DNA from: JADCRZ01 sp965200945
GTDB taxonomy: Bacteria > Bacteroidota > Bacteroidia > Chitinophagales > Chitinophagaceae
Reading direction: 5' to 3'
DNA: 64,000 nt
NCBI GenBank assembly: GCA_965200945.1
Contig: OZ241749.1
Location: 5,022,001 to 5,086,000 of the forward strand
Shown: positions 28,991 through 36,600 of the stretch, piece by piece
How the letters are laid out: each line of letters begins with the position of its first letter
How positions within the stretch are numbered: position 1 is the first letter of the stretch
The notes under the pieces: generated by a model
Told to the model about the DNA's origin: nothing
The model's database searches: none
The model's input: only the letters and a program-made list of their open reading frames with translations
Program-made: the position numbers and the translations under genes

Positions 28991-29962
28991 TCAAATGGTG
29001 ACAACGATCCGATGGCCGTTGGCAATGTTTGCATTCCATAATTCAGCGATGTCTTTGAGATTGACTTCTGTGGTGTTCACGACCAGTTTGCCATCCGCAG
29101 CCAGCTGGAACATGTCGGGGAGGATCTCGCTGAACAGCTTGCCGACCTGCGTTTTTGACCAGCTTCCCAGGCCGGAGCCGCTGAGTTGGAGCTGCACGCT
29201 GCGGAGGTTGGCGGCGGATAGTTGCGCGATATCTCCTGACATGCTTCCCACTGATACAAACCTGATCTCATTGGTAAAGTTGCCTTTGCCCCGGAGACTT
29301 TGCAGGATGAGTTCGGCGGTGTGCCCCCACAGGTAATCGATCACGATGCCGATCGGCGTTTGTGCATGGAGCTGTTTGAGTTGAGCGAGCAGGGTGTCGT
29401 CGGGTTGCTGCGTGGAAATGGTTTCGCCGGCGCCCAGTTGCACCAGTTCCCGGAGTGATTGCTCGTTTCTGCCGGTGACGATTATTTTGCCTGCTCCATA
29501 CTGTTTTGCGATCTGGACGGCCATGCGGCCGGTGAAGCCGGTGGCGCCGTTGATCAGCACGACATCGCCCGGTTTTATCGCGGCCTTGAAACGCAGTGCC
29601 ATGGCGGAACCGATCACGGCGTTGGCCATGGCGGCGGCGGTGGCATCGCCCAGGTTGGCGGGCAGCTTTACCATGCGGTCTTTTTCGATCAGCGCTTTTT
29701 CCGCCAGCATGCCGCTGGCGCCGATGGCATATACGCGCGTTCCGTCCGGTAACGTACATACGCCGTCGCCGCCGATCACGCGGCCTTCCGAGGCCGGCTT
29801 TTCACTCGAATAGTGGGTGCCTGCGGCCCTGCCTTTGTCGAAGTGCTTGATGGCAACGGCTTTCTCGGTTACCAGCATTTCATCTTTATTCTGTGCAACG
29901 GGTTCGGGAACATCCATGTAACGGGGCTGGTCGCCCTTTTCAAATATCACGGCTGCTTTCAT
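28991..29962 (-). CDS. Quinone-reductase-like medium-chain oxidoreductase
   Basis: A 323-residue NADPH-dependent oxidoreductase of the MDR family (MKAAVIFEKGDQPRYMDVPE at the start). The nucleotide-binding site is NGATGFTGRMAVQIAKQYGA. The zinc-binding cysteines of alcohol dehydrogenases are absent, as in quinone reductases. The start is the ATG ending at 29962, chosen over an upstream MSPKQNK. It lies 70 bp downstream of a Crp-type regulator on the same strand and may be its target. Substrate unknown. Confidence 0.87.
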   Translation of the reverse strand: MKAAVIFEKGDQPRYMDVPEPVAQNKDEMLVTEKAVAIKHFDKGRAAGTHYSSEKPASEGRVIGGDGVCTLPDGTRVYAIGASGMLAEKALIEKDRMVKLPANLGDATAAAMANAVIGSAMALRFKAAIKPGDVVLINGATGFTGRMAVQIAKQYGAGKIIVTGRNEQSLRELVQLGAGETISTQQPDDTLLAQLKQLHAQTPIGIVIDYLWGHTAELILQSLRGKGNFTNEIRFVSVGSMSGDIAQLSAANLRSVQLQLSGSGLGSWSKTQVGKLFSEILPDMFQLAADGKLVVNTTEVNLKDIAELWNANIANGHRIVVTI

Positions 29963-30032
29963 CTTGTTTTGTTTAGGAGACAAAAGTAGCTGCGATCAAT
30001 CGCGGCACACGGTAACAAATGTTACCAAATGG

Positions 30033-30617
30033 TCAGGTGGCTTTTTTCTTCGCCAGCCTGCCTTTTATCCGGCTGAGGTGCACGCGGGTGATGCCGAGGT
30101 AAGAGGCGATGTAGTGTTGCGGCACGCGCTGCACGATGTGCGGCCGCTCGTTGAGGAGGTTGAGGTAGCGCTGTTCGGGCGTGTCGCGGATGAACGACAC
30201 AAACTCGTTCATATAATGCAGCTGGCGCTGTGCAAACACTTGCATGATCATCTGCAGGAAGTCGGGTTCCTGCTGCAGCTCTTCCATCAATTTTTCGAAA
30301 TGCTTTTTTTGTAGCACCCATAGCACGGAAGGCTCGATCGTTTCAATGGTGAACAGGCTGGGTGTATTGTTGATGAAGCTGTCGAGAGAGGTCAGTCCTT
30401 CATTCTCGAAAAAGAACTGCACGGTTTTGTCGGCGCCGGTATTGTCTGTAAAAAATATGCGCACGCAGCCGGTCTGCACGAAAATATAGCGGCTCGCTTT
30501 TTTTCCTTCCTGCAGGAGCACTGTTTTGGAGGGTACTTCAAGGCGTTCCTGCAAGGGAAGGTATTTGTTCCAGTAAGCATCCAGTTGCGGAAAATGGGTT
30601 TTGAAATGGAAGAGCAT
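30033..30617 (-). CDS. Crp/Fnr-family transcriptional regulator
   Basis: The 194-residue protein has an N-terminal cyclic-nucleotide-like beta-roll (residues about 15-120, with LLQEGKKASRYIFVQTGCVR) and a C-terminal winged helix (VPQHYIASYLGITRVHLSRI). The arginine for cAMP binding and the iron-sulfur cysteines of FNR are not evident, so the signal is unknown. This sort of short Crp-like regulator is common in Bacteroidota. The start is the ATG ending at 30617; the open frame extends further but without a better start. Confidence 0.87.
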   Translation of the reverse strand: MLFHFKTHFPQLDAYWNKYLPLQERLEVPSKTVLLQEGKKASRYIFVQTGCVRIFFTDNTGADKTVQFFFENEGLTSLDSFINNTPSLFTIETIEPSVLWVLQKKHFEKLMEELQQEPDFLQMIMQVFAQRQLHYMNEFVSFIRDTPEQRYLNLLNERPHIVQRVPQHYIASYLGITRVHLSRIKGRLAKKKAT

Positions 30618-30801
30618 AGTATGTTTTGCGGAGGCCGTTAAATGTAGAATATTTTTTGTCAGGATCCGGCACAAAGCGGCTGACCCGCTGTATCTGTTTC
30701 GTTACAACATCTGTTCTCCCAGACCGTGACCTGTACCTGGGAAGCGGACAGTTCCGTATCGAAAACGAACAGATTCGTAAGCTGTAAGTGTTGTTACTGG
30801 T

Positions 30802-30840
30802 TGATTATCAGGCGGCAAGAATTTGGCGTTGATTTCGTGC
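30802..30840 (+). promoter_or_regulatory. Putative promoter shared by the two FtsX-type permease genes (site 1)
   Basis: This segment aligns to 36538-36577, with AAGAATTTGGC here against AAGAATCTGGC there and a common ATTTCGT. In both cases the ATTTCGT ends 25-26 bp before the ATG. The TGGC and TTTCG elements are separated roughly as in sigma-54 -24/-12 promoters, but the -12 GC is not conserved, so the sigma factor is only a suggestion. Confidence 0.4.
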
Positions 30841-30862
30841 GGTTTTAGTACAACGATCTGAA

Positions 30863-33283
30863 ATGCTCACCAACTACTCCAAGCTCGCCTGGCGAAACAT
30901 CAAACGCCACAAAACTTCTTCGGGCATCAACATTGCCGGACTGGCGATCGGCATTGCGGCCTGCCTGCTCATCCTCCAGTATGTTTCTTTTGAATTGAGT
31001 TATGAGGATTTTCAGGTGCGTAAAGACCGGGTGTACCGGGTGGAGCAGGACCGGTACGACAACGGCAAGCTCAGTACGCAATGGGCCGCAGGCGCCTTTG
31101 GTGTAGGCAACGCGTTCAAAGATGCCATCCCCAACATCGAAGCGTATGTTAAGCTGGTGCAGCCCGGCAACATCATTGCCCATGTGCAGAACCAGCCGGT
31201 GAAGATCAGCAAGACCTTCTTCGCCAGTAAAGATTTCTTCAACATATTCACATACCCCCTGATCGCTGGCGATAAGAACACCGCGCTGAAGAGTGTGTTC
31301 ACCGCAGCGCTTTCCGAAACGACCGCGAAGAAACTGTATGGAACCACCGATGTCATCGGCAAGAACCTGGAGCTGAACCGCAACAGCAATTACATCATCA
31401 CGGCCGTATTCAAAGACGCACCCGTGAACACGCAGATCAGGCCCGATCTGCTGCTGTCGTATGAATCTTTTTTGAAGTTCGCCCGGGGACCTCAGTATGA
31501 TCCTGAAACGGCCTGGGAAAGCGACGGCTGCCTGACCTATGTGCTGCTGCGCCCGGGCGCCAACCCGAAAAAGGTAGAAGCCCTGTTTCCGCCCATTGCA
31601 GATAAGTTCGTGGGCGAAGACATGAAGAAATACAATGCAGCAGTGATCTACAATCTTCAGCCGCTGAAAGACATCCACCTCTATTCGCATTATATGTTCG
31701 AACCCGGTGAAACCGGCGACGGAAAAACGGTGTACCTGCTGCTGGGCATCGCCATCTTTATCATCGTGATTGCCTGGGTCAATTATATCAACCTCGCTAC
31801 CGCCCGCGCCATCACCCGCGCCCGCGAAGTGGGTGTGCGGAAAGCCATCGGCTCGCAAAGAAGGCAGCTCATCATCCAGTTCCTGTCGGAGTCGGCGGTG
31901 CTGAACGGCATTGCCCTGCTGCTCGCCATCCTGCTGGTGATGGCGGCGATACCGGGTTTCAATGCCCTGGCGGGGCAGCATCTTTCTTTTACGTTGTTTG
32001 CCCAGCCTGATTTCTGGCTCGGACTGGCGCTGTTGTTTGTAACCGGTGTTTTCTTTTCCGGGTTGTATCCCGCGTTCGTGTTGTCGGGCTTTAACCCGAT
32101 CGATGTGTTGAAAGGAAAAATGAGCGGCACACACCAGAATTCGCTGCTGCGCAAATCGCTGGTGGTGTTTCAGTTTGCGGCTTCGCTGTTCCTTCTCATC
32201 GGAACCGTGACGGTATACCAGCAGATCCAGTTCATGCGCCGGCAGTCGCTGGGCGTAAACATCGACCAGACGCTGATCGTAACGCCTCCCACGGTTGGAG
32301 TGGATTCTACTTTCCTGCCGAAAATGACCGCCTTGAAGGAAGAGATCAAGCGGCAATCGAGCGTGAAAAGCATTACGGTTTCCACCACCATTCCCGGCGA
32401 CCCGGTGGGCTGGAATGCCGGCGGGATCAAGCTGATCGGGCAGGATGACTCAAAGCAAAAGCAGTACAGGGTGATCGGAGCCGATTACGATTACCTGAAA
32501 GCCTACGGTCTGGAAATGGCCGCCGGCCGCCCGTTCTCGAAGAGTTTCGGCACCGATGACAGCAGTGTTGTTTTCAACGAAAAGGCGGTGGAGCTGATCG
32601 GGTTCACCAAGCCGGAAGAGGCCCTCAACAAACGCATTTTCTTCTGGGGCGGAACCTATACCATTGTCGGTGTCGCCAGAAATTTTCACCAGCAATCGCT
32701 GCGGCAGGATTTCGAACCCCTGATCCTGCGCTGCATCCCGGATGTGAACGGGCCGGTTTCGATCAAGGTGAAAGCGGCCGATGCCGGAGCCGTGATCACT
32801 GCGGTGAAAGCGGAATGGAACAAATTTTTTCCCGGCAATACGTTTGAATACTTTTTCCTCGATGAGCATTTCAACGAGCAGTACAAAGCCGACCAGCGCT
32901 TTGGCGCCGTGTTCAGCTTGTTTACCTGCCTGGCCATACTCGTGGCGTGCATGGGACTGTTCGGACTGGCTTCTTTCACTACCCTGCAGCGCACCAAGGA
33001 GATCGGCATCCGCAAGGTGCTGGGCGCCTCCATCAACTCGATCCTGCAATTGCTGTACAGGGAATTTACTTTTTTGCTGGCCGTGGCTTTTCTGATCGCC
33101 GCCCCGCTGGGCTGGCTGGCTTCCTCCAAATGGCTGCAGGGCTACGCCTTCCGCATCGAGGTGAACTGGCTGTATGTGGTGATGCCGTTTTTCCTGCTGA
33201 TCGCGATCGCTTTTGTGACCGTCAGCTTTCAGTCGATCAGGGCAGCCATTGCAAACCCGGCGAAGAGCCTGCGGACGGAATAG
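30863..33283 (+). CDS. FtsX/MacB-type ABC transporter permease 1
   Basis: An 806-residue inner-membrane protein with two FtsX modules, each preceded by a MacB-like periplasmic domain. The N-terminal membrane helix (INIAGLAIGIAACLLILQYV) follows a short basic start; then a periplasmic domain to about residue 285, three helices with AREVGVRKAIGSQRRQLI, a second N-terminal-type helix, a second periplasmic domain and a final three-helix block with TKEIGIRKVLGAS. No ATPase is encoded here. Members of this class occur in many copies in Bacteroidota genomes, and their substrates are mostly unknown. A paralogue lies at 36601. Confidence 0.9.
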   Translation: MLTNYSKLAWRNIKRHKTSSGINIAGLAIGIAACLLILQYVSFELSYEDFQVRKDRVYRVEQDRYDNGKLSTQWAAGAFGVGNAFKDAIPNIEAYVKLVQPGNIIAHVQNQPVKISKTFFASKDFFNIFTYPLIAGDKNTALKSVFTAALSETTAKKLYGTTDVIGKNLELNRNSNYIITAVFKDAPVNTQIRPDLLLSYESFLKFARGPQYDPETAWESDGCLTYVLLRPGANPKKVEALFPPIADKFVGEDMKKYNAAVIYNLQPLKDIHLYSHYMFEPGETGDGKTVYLLLGIAIFIIVIAWVNYINLATARAITRAREVGVRKAIGSQRRQLIIQFLSESAVLNGIALLLAILLVMAAIPGFNALAGQHLSFTLFAQPDFWLGLALLFVTGVFFSGLYPAFVLSGFNPIDVLKGKMSGTHQNSLLRKSLVVFQFAASLFLLIGTVTVYQQIQFMRRQSLGVNIDQTLIVTPPTVGVDSTFLPKMTALKEEIKRQSSVKSITVSTTIPGDPVGWNAGGIKLIGQDDSKQKQYRVIGADYDYLKAYGLEMAAGRPFSKSFGTDDSSVVFNEKAVELIGFTKPEEALNKRIFFWGGTYTIVGVARNFHQQSLRQDFEPLILRCIPDVNGPVSIKVKAADAGAVITAVKAEWNKFFPGNTFEYFFLDEHFNEQYKADQRFGAVFSLFTCLAILVACMGLFGLASFTTLQRTKEIGIRKVLGASINSILQLLYREFTFLLAVAFLIAAPLGWLASSKWLQGYAFRIEVNWLYVVMPFFLLIAIAFVTVSFQSIRAAIANPAKSLRTE

Positions 33284-33326
33284 CCAGGCCCGGTGACCTT
33301 GCAACGTATGCGTGGGAACGCTTCCG

Positions 33327-34697
33327 TTACCTTGGAGTTTTTTCCGGCTTTCTGCCGAAAACGGAAAGCTCCGGTTTGATCAGGTTCATTATATATGCGG
33401 TGATGGAAAGCATCGCCAGCGCAAGTACCAGCCACCAGCCATTGGATGAACTCCCTGCAACGAACGCCGTTATCCCATTCGAATCACCCGTGATCCTTTC
33501 GGCTATCCAGGCGGCCGCCGTCAGTCCGGCCAGCACTGCACCCGTGATCCGGAACCCTTTGTAAGCGGGCGTCTTGGCCAGGATGATCAGCCAGGGCATG
33601 ATGAGCAGCACGATGCAAAGCTGCATCAGCTCAATGCCCAGGTTGAAACCCAGTATACTTAAAGCTAGTGTGCCCGCATTGAGGTTCAGGTTTGCGAGGA
33701 TCGTTGCAAAGGCAAGTCCGTGAATCAGTCCGAACCCCCCGGCTACCCACATTTCCTTCCCGGGAAAGATCGGCGTCACCGCATGAACGGCCGATACGAG
33801 GATCGAAAATGCGATCATGATCTCGACGGGCTGCTGCGGCAGTTTCAGCCAGCCCAGCGCACCGATCAGCAGGGTAGTGGAATGGCCGATGGTAAATGCG
33901 GTAATGATCCTGAGCAGCCTGGTCAGACTGTAGCATATGCCGCCAAACCCACCCCACTTGTTTCCATTGGTAAGCAGCATGGCAGGCAGCAGCAGTACGA
34001 TCAGGAACAGCAGGTGATCGGTTCCTTCCCTGATGTGTTCCATTCCGAGGGTGAGCATGCTCTGGAAGCCTTTCCACCAGCTGCCTTTTTGCTGCGTCAC
34101 CTCATACGGATAGATGATATTGTCTTCGATGTTTCGCCGTATCACGCCGGCCTCGGCCGACTGGTTGTGGAACCGGCCGGTTTCCCAGTCGCTGCGTACG
34201 GAGACCAGCGCCACGTGGTTGATCACCTGGTGCATGATCACGTCGTAGTCGAGCAGGAACCTGCGGGTTGTTTCCCCGGCGGGCGGTGTGAGCGTGATCC
34301 GCGCAACCACCTCCCAGTACGGGATGTTGCTGTCGGCATATTGCCCTTTGTCCATGCGAAGCTCCCGGATGGAGACCTGCCAGGGCTTCCCTTTCGTAAT
34401 GTAGGCATGCACATGGGCGGCCAGGTAAGCCTGTATTGCCGGTCCCATCCGCGCGATCAGCGTTTCCGGGTCCTTCGAGAGATCATGGCCGAAGGCCAGT
34501 TCCAGTTCCGGTACGGGCATCTGCAGTTCCATGGAAACCCGGTCGGGACTGAGATCCAGAAAAACGAGCGTGTTGGGAGAGGGATGGGCGGATAAAGCCA
34601 GCGGCACCAGCCAACCCAGAAGGAGCACGAAAATGAAAGAGAACAGCCACCTGCTTTTTACCCGGTGGCTGTTTTTTGGGATGATATGGAAGAACAT
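33327..34697 (-). CDS. HupE/UreJ-type membrane protein
   Basis: A 456-residue membrane protein. A signal-like helix (WLFSFIFVLLLGWLVPLALS) is followed by an extracytoplasmic domain of about 190 residues and then a HupE-like core of six or seven helices. The motif MEHIREGTDHLLFLIVLLLP with H and D residues, and HAVTPIFPG and GLIHGLAFATIL, carry the histidines typical of this family, some members of which move nickel or cobalt. The start is the ATG ending at 34697. It lies 16 bp after the DUF3500 gene on the same strand, so the two form an operon. Its substrate is not proven. Confidence 0.85.
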   Translation of the reverse strand: MFFHIIPKNSHRVKSRWLFSFIFVLLLGWLVPLALSAHPSPNTLVFLDLSPDRVSMELQMPVPELELAFGHDLSKDPETLIARMGPAIQAYLAAHVHAYITKGKPWQVSIRELRMDKGQYADSNIPYWEVVARITLTPPAGETTRRFLLDYDVIMHQVINHVALVSVRSDWETGRFHNQSAEAGVIRRNIEDNIIYPYEVTQQKGSWWKGFQSMLTLGMEHIREGTDHLLFLIVLLLPAMLLTNGNKWGGFGGICYSLTRLLRIITAFTIGHSTTLLIGALGWLKLPQQPVEIMIAFSILVSAVHAVTPIFPGKEMWVAGGFGLIHGLAFATILANLNLNAGTLALSILGFNLGIELMQLCIVLLIMPWLIILAKTPAYKGFRITGAVLAGLTAAAWIAERITGDSNGITAFVAGSSSNGWWLVLALAMLSITAYIMNLIKPELSVFGRKPEKTPR

Positions 34698-34713
34698 AGG
34701 TTCTGACTGATAT

Positions 34714-36120
34714 TTACAAACCGATATAATCACGGCTGTGATCTCTCATCACGGTGTGGTAATGGATGCCTGAAAGTACGACACCGTTCTGGCATACGAA
34801 CTCGATCCAAACGCTGGGTCCGTCGATGCGCACATAGTCGGTATGGGCGGTGAGGAAGGAGCTCGCGGTGCCGGCTACGGCGCCGGTGTTGCTGGCGTAG
34901 CCTACATAGCTGTCGGCCAGTTCGTTTTTATAGATGGCCATGTAGGAAGCCGCCGAAGCCGAGTCCAGATCATTCACCCAGGGAGCCATCGCTGCCAGTA
35001 CTTTGGCCTGTACCGCGGCACTCAGGCTGCTTACCTTGATGCCCTGTTTTGTAGCAGGAAAGGTGCTGGTGGTGGTTCCCGGTATCAGCAGGCAATCCGA
35101 AAAGGTGCCGGAGATCTTGGCTGATGCGAGCTCGGTGGAAGTGAAAGAACCGAGCATGTCCTGCATCAGGGTTTTTTCCGCGTTGAGCGGGTTTGCATAG
35201 GTAGTGCCGTTGTAGGTAAAGGAAGTGCCCGGCTCAACGCCTTCGTGCAGGGGCGTGATGCTGGCAACCTGTCCGGCGTTGTAGGTGATGTTCTGCGCGT
35301 AGTGATGTCCGCCGAACTGCAGCATCCATTTGCCGGTGGTGCTGGGTGTTCCCAGGAAGGCGATCACGTAGTTGCCGGAAGAGTATCCGTTGGCGGTTTG
35401 TCCGAGGTAATCATCTGCCGCGCGGATGGTGATGAATTCATCGTATCCTTCGCCGGAAGAGGTGCCGGAGGCGGCTTTGATCACGGCGAGGGCGGCTGTG
35501 GCCTGCGCGGTGGTGAGGCTGCTGAACAGGATCCCGTTCCTGCAGGAAAGTCCGCAGGGCAGGTTCGACCATCTTTTTGCGTTGGCGAGGTTGAGGGCAA
35601 GCACCACCTGCGATTGCTGCGAGGTGGATAGGGTTGCCAGGAACGCATTGGCCAGGCAGACCACTTTGGCCACGCCGGTGACGCCGTCGCAGCTGCTTGT
35701 GGCGGCCCCGGCGGTAACGGAGAAGCTGCAGGTTTGTCCGCCGAAGGTGATGGCGAACGAAGCGGTTCCGGTGCCGCTGGCGGTTCCTTTGATGTCGTAC
35801 ACGATGGTACCCGCTCCGTTGGCGAGGGTGCCCGCCTGCAGGGTGGCGGTGAGGCCCGTGATGCCGGTGGAAGCGATGGCCGTGCCGGCTGCATAGGCGG
35901 CTCCGTTACCGCCGGTATACGGTACGCTCACGGTGCCGCTGTACACCGTGCCGCTGGTGAAGCCACCGGTGCTGGTGGCGCCGGAACAGTTGAGCGCGGT
36001 GATGATCGGGTCGGTTGTAGCAGCCACGGAAGTGTCGGTCGCTTTTGTACAGGAAAAGACGAGTGCGGAGGCCACGAACAGGAAGAGGAGGCCGGAGAGA
36101 ACGATGTTTTTCGGTTTCAT
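34714..36120 (-). CDS. DUF3500 family lipoprotein
   Basis: A 468-residue lipoprotein (signal peptide ending ASALVFSCTKA). Residues about 40-140 are a T/G-rich beta segment, like an Ig-type spacer. From about residue 150 the DUF3500 domain follows, with LGTPSTTGKWMLQFGGHHYA and ITPLHEGVEPGTSF, and the C-terminal HIDE-like region YVRIDGPSVWIEFVCQNG and HYHTVMRDHSRDYIGL. The many conserved histidines suggest metal binding; no activity is known for DUF3500 to my knowledge. It is the first gene of a pair with HupE/UreJ. Confidence 0.85.
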   Translation of the reverse strand: MKPKNIVLSGLLFLFVASALVFSCTKATDTSVAATTDPIITALNCSGATSTGGFTSGTVYSGTVSVPYTGGNGAAYAAGTAIASTGITGLTATLQAGTLANGAGTIVYDIKGTASGTGTASFAITFGGQTCSFSVTAGAATSSCDGVTGVAKVVCLANAFLATLSTSQQSQVVLALNLANAKRWSNLPCGLSCRNGILFSSLTTAQATAALAVIKAASGTSSGEGYDEFITIRAADDYLGQTANGYSSGNYVIAFLGTPSTTGKWMLQFGGHHYAQNITYNAGQVASITPLHEGVEPGTSFTYNGTTYANPLNAEKTLMQDMLGSFTSTELASAKISGTFSDCLLIPGTTTSTFPATKQGIKVSSLSAAVQAKVLAAMAPWVNDLDSASAASYMAIYKNELADSYVGYASNTGAVAGTASSFLTAHTDYVRIDGPSVWIEFVCQNGVVLSGIHYHTVMRDHSRDYIGL

Positions 36121-36600
36121 ACAGATGCTGTTGTTGGTGAACGCAGTTGTTGTATGCGTATCATGAATTCTGAACATCAAAAATCCGGATTGGGTTGGGT
36201 GGAAAAGACAAAACGGGATAGACAGGGGTTTTGTGTCGGTGAATTGCCGCAGCCGAATAAAATCTTCCTGTTCCGCCGGAAGCATGTGCCACCAAGCCAC
36301 TACCGGGAGTTACGGATCCTTTTCCGTTCCGGCCAGGATCGTCTGATGCTTTCAGCTGCGGCCATAGGCCCGAAGGGTGGCAGAAATAAAGTGTGGAAGG
36401 ATGACACGAAGAAAATTGATATTCTTATCATCGGATTTATAGGAGTGATTCAAGCAGACTTGCATCCACACCTGGTAAACAGGACAGTGCAGTATCAAAA
36501 CCGGACAGTGCGGCAAGCGGTATTTGTTCTTTCTGATTGATTGTCAGCACACAAGAATCTGGCTTTCTATTTCGTAGTATGCAAAGCATAAGGATACAAG
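36121..36600. other. Divergent region between the DUF3500 and second permease genes
   Basis: This 480-bp region has no supported gene. The right end contains a promoter-like segment shared with the other permease (36538-36577), and GGACAGTG occurs twice nearby (36482 and 36503). The remainder has no clear signal. Confidence 0.6.
36538..36577 (+). promoter_or_regulatory. Putative promoter shared by the two FtsX-type permease genes (site 2)
   Basis: It is the counterpart of 30802-30840. Common parts are TGATT, AAGAAT, TGGC and ATTTCGT at matching distance from the start codon. Here GG and the following CG are 10 bases apart, the spacing of -24/-12 promoters, but with CG in place of GC. Confidence 0.4.

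Noticed and set aside
30845..32356. A 503-codon open frame on the reverse strand
   Set aside because: It lies opposite the FtsX-type permease gene, whose domain order is complete; no recognisable domain is present in the antisense frame.
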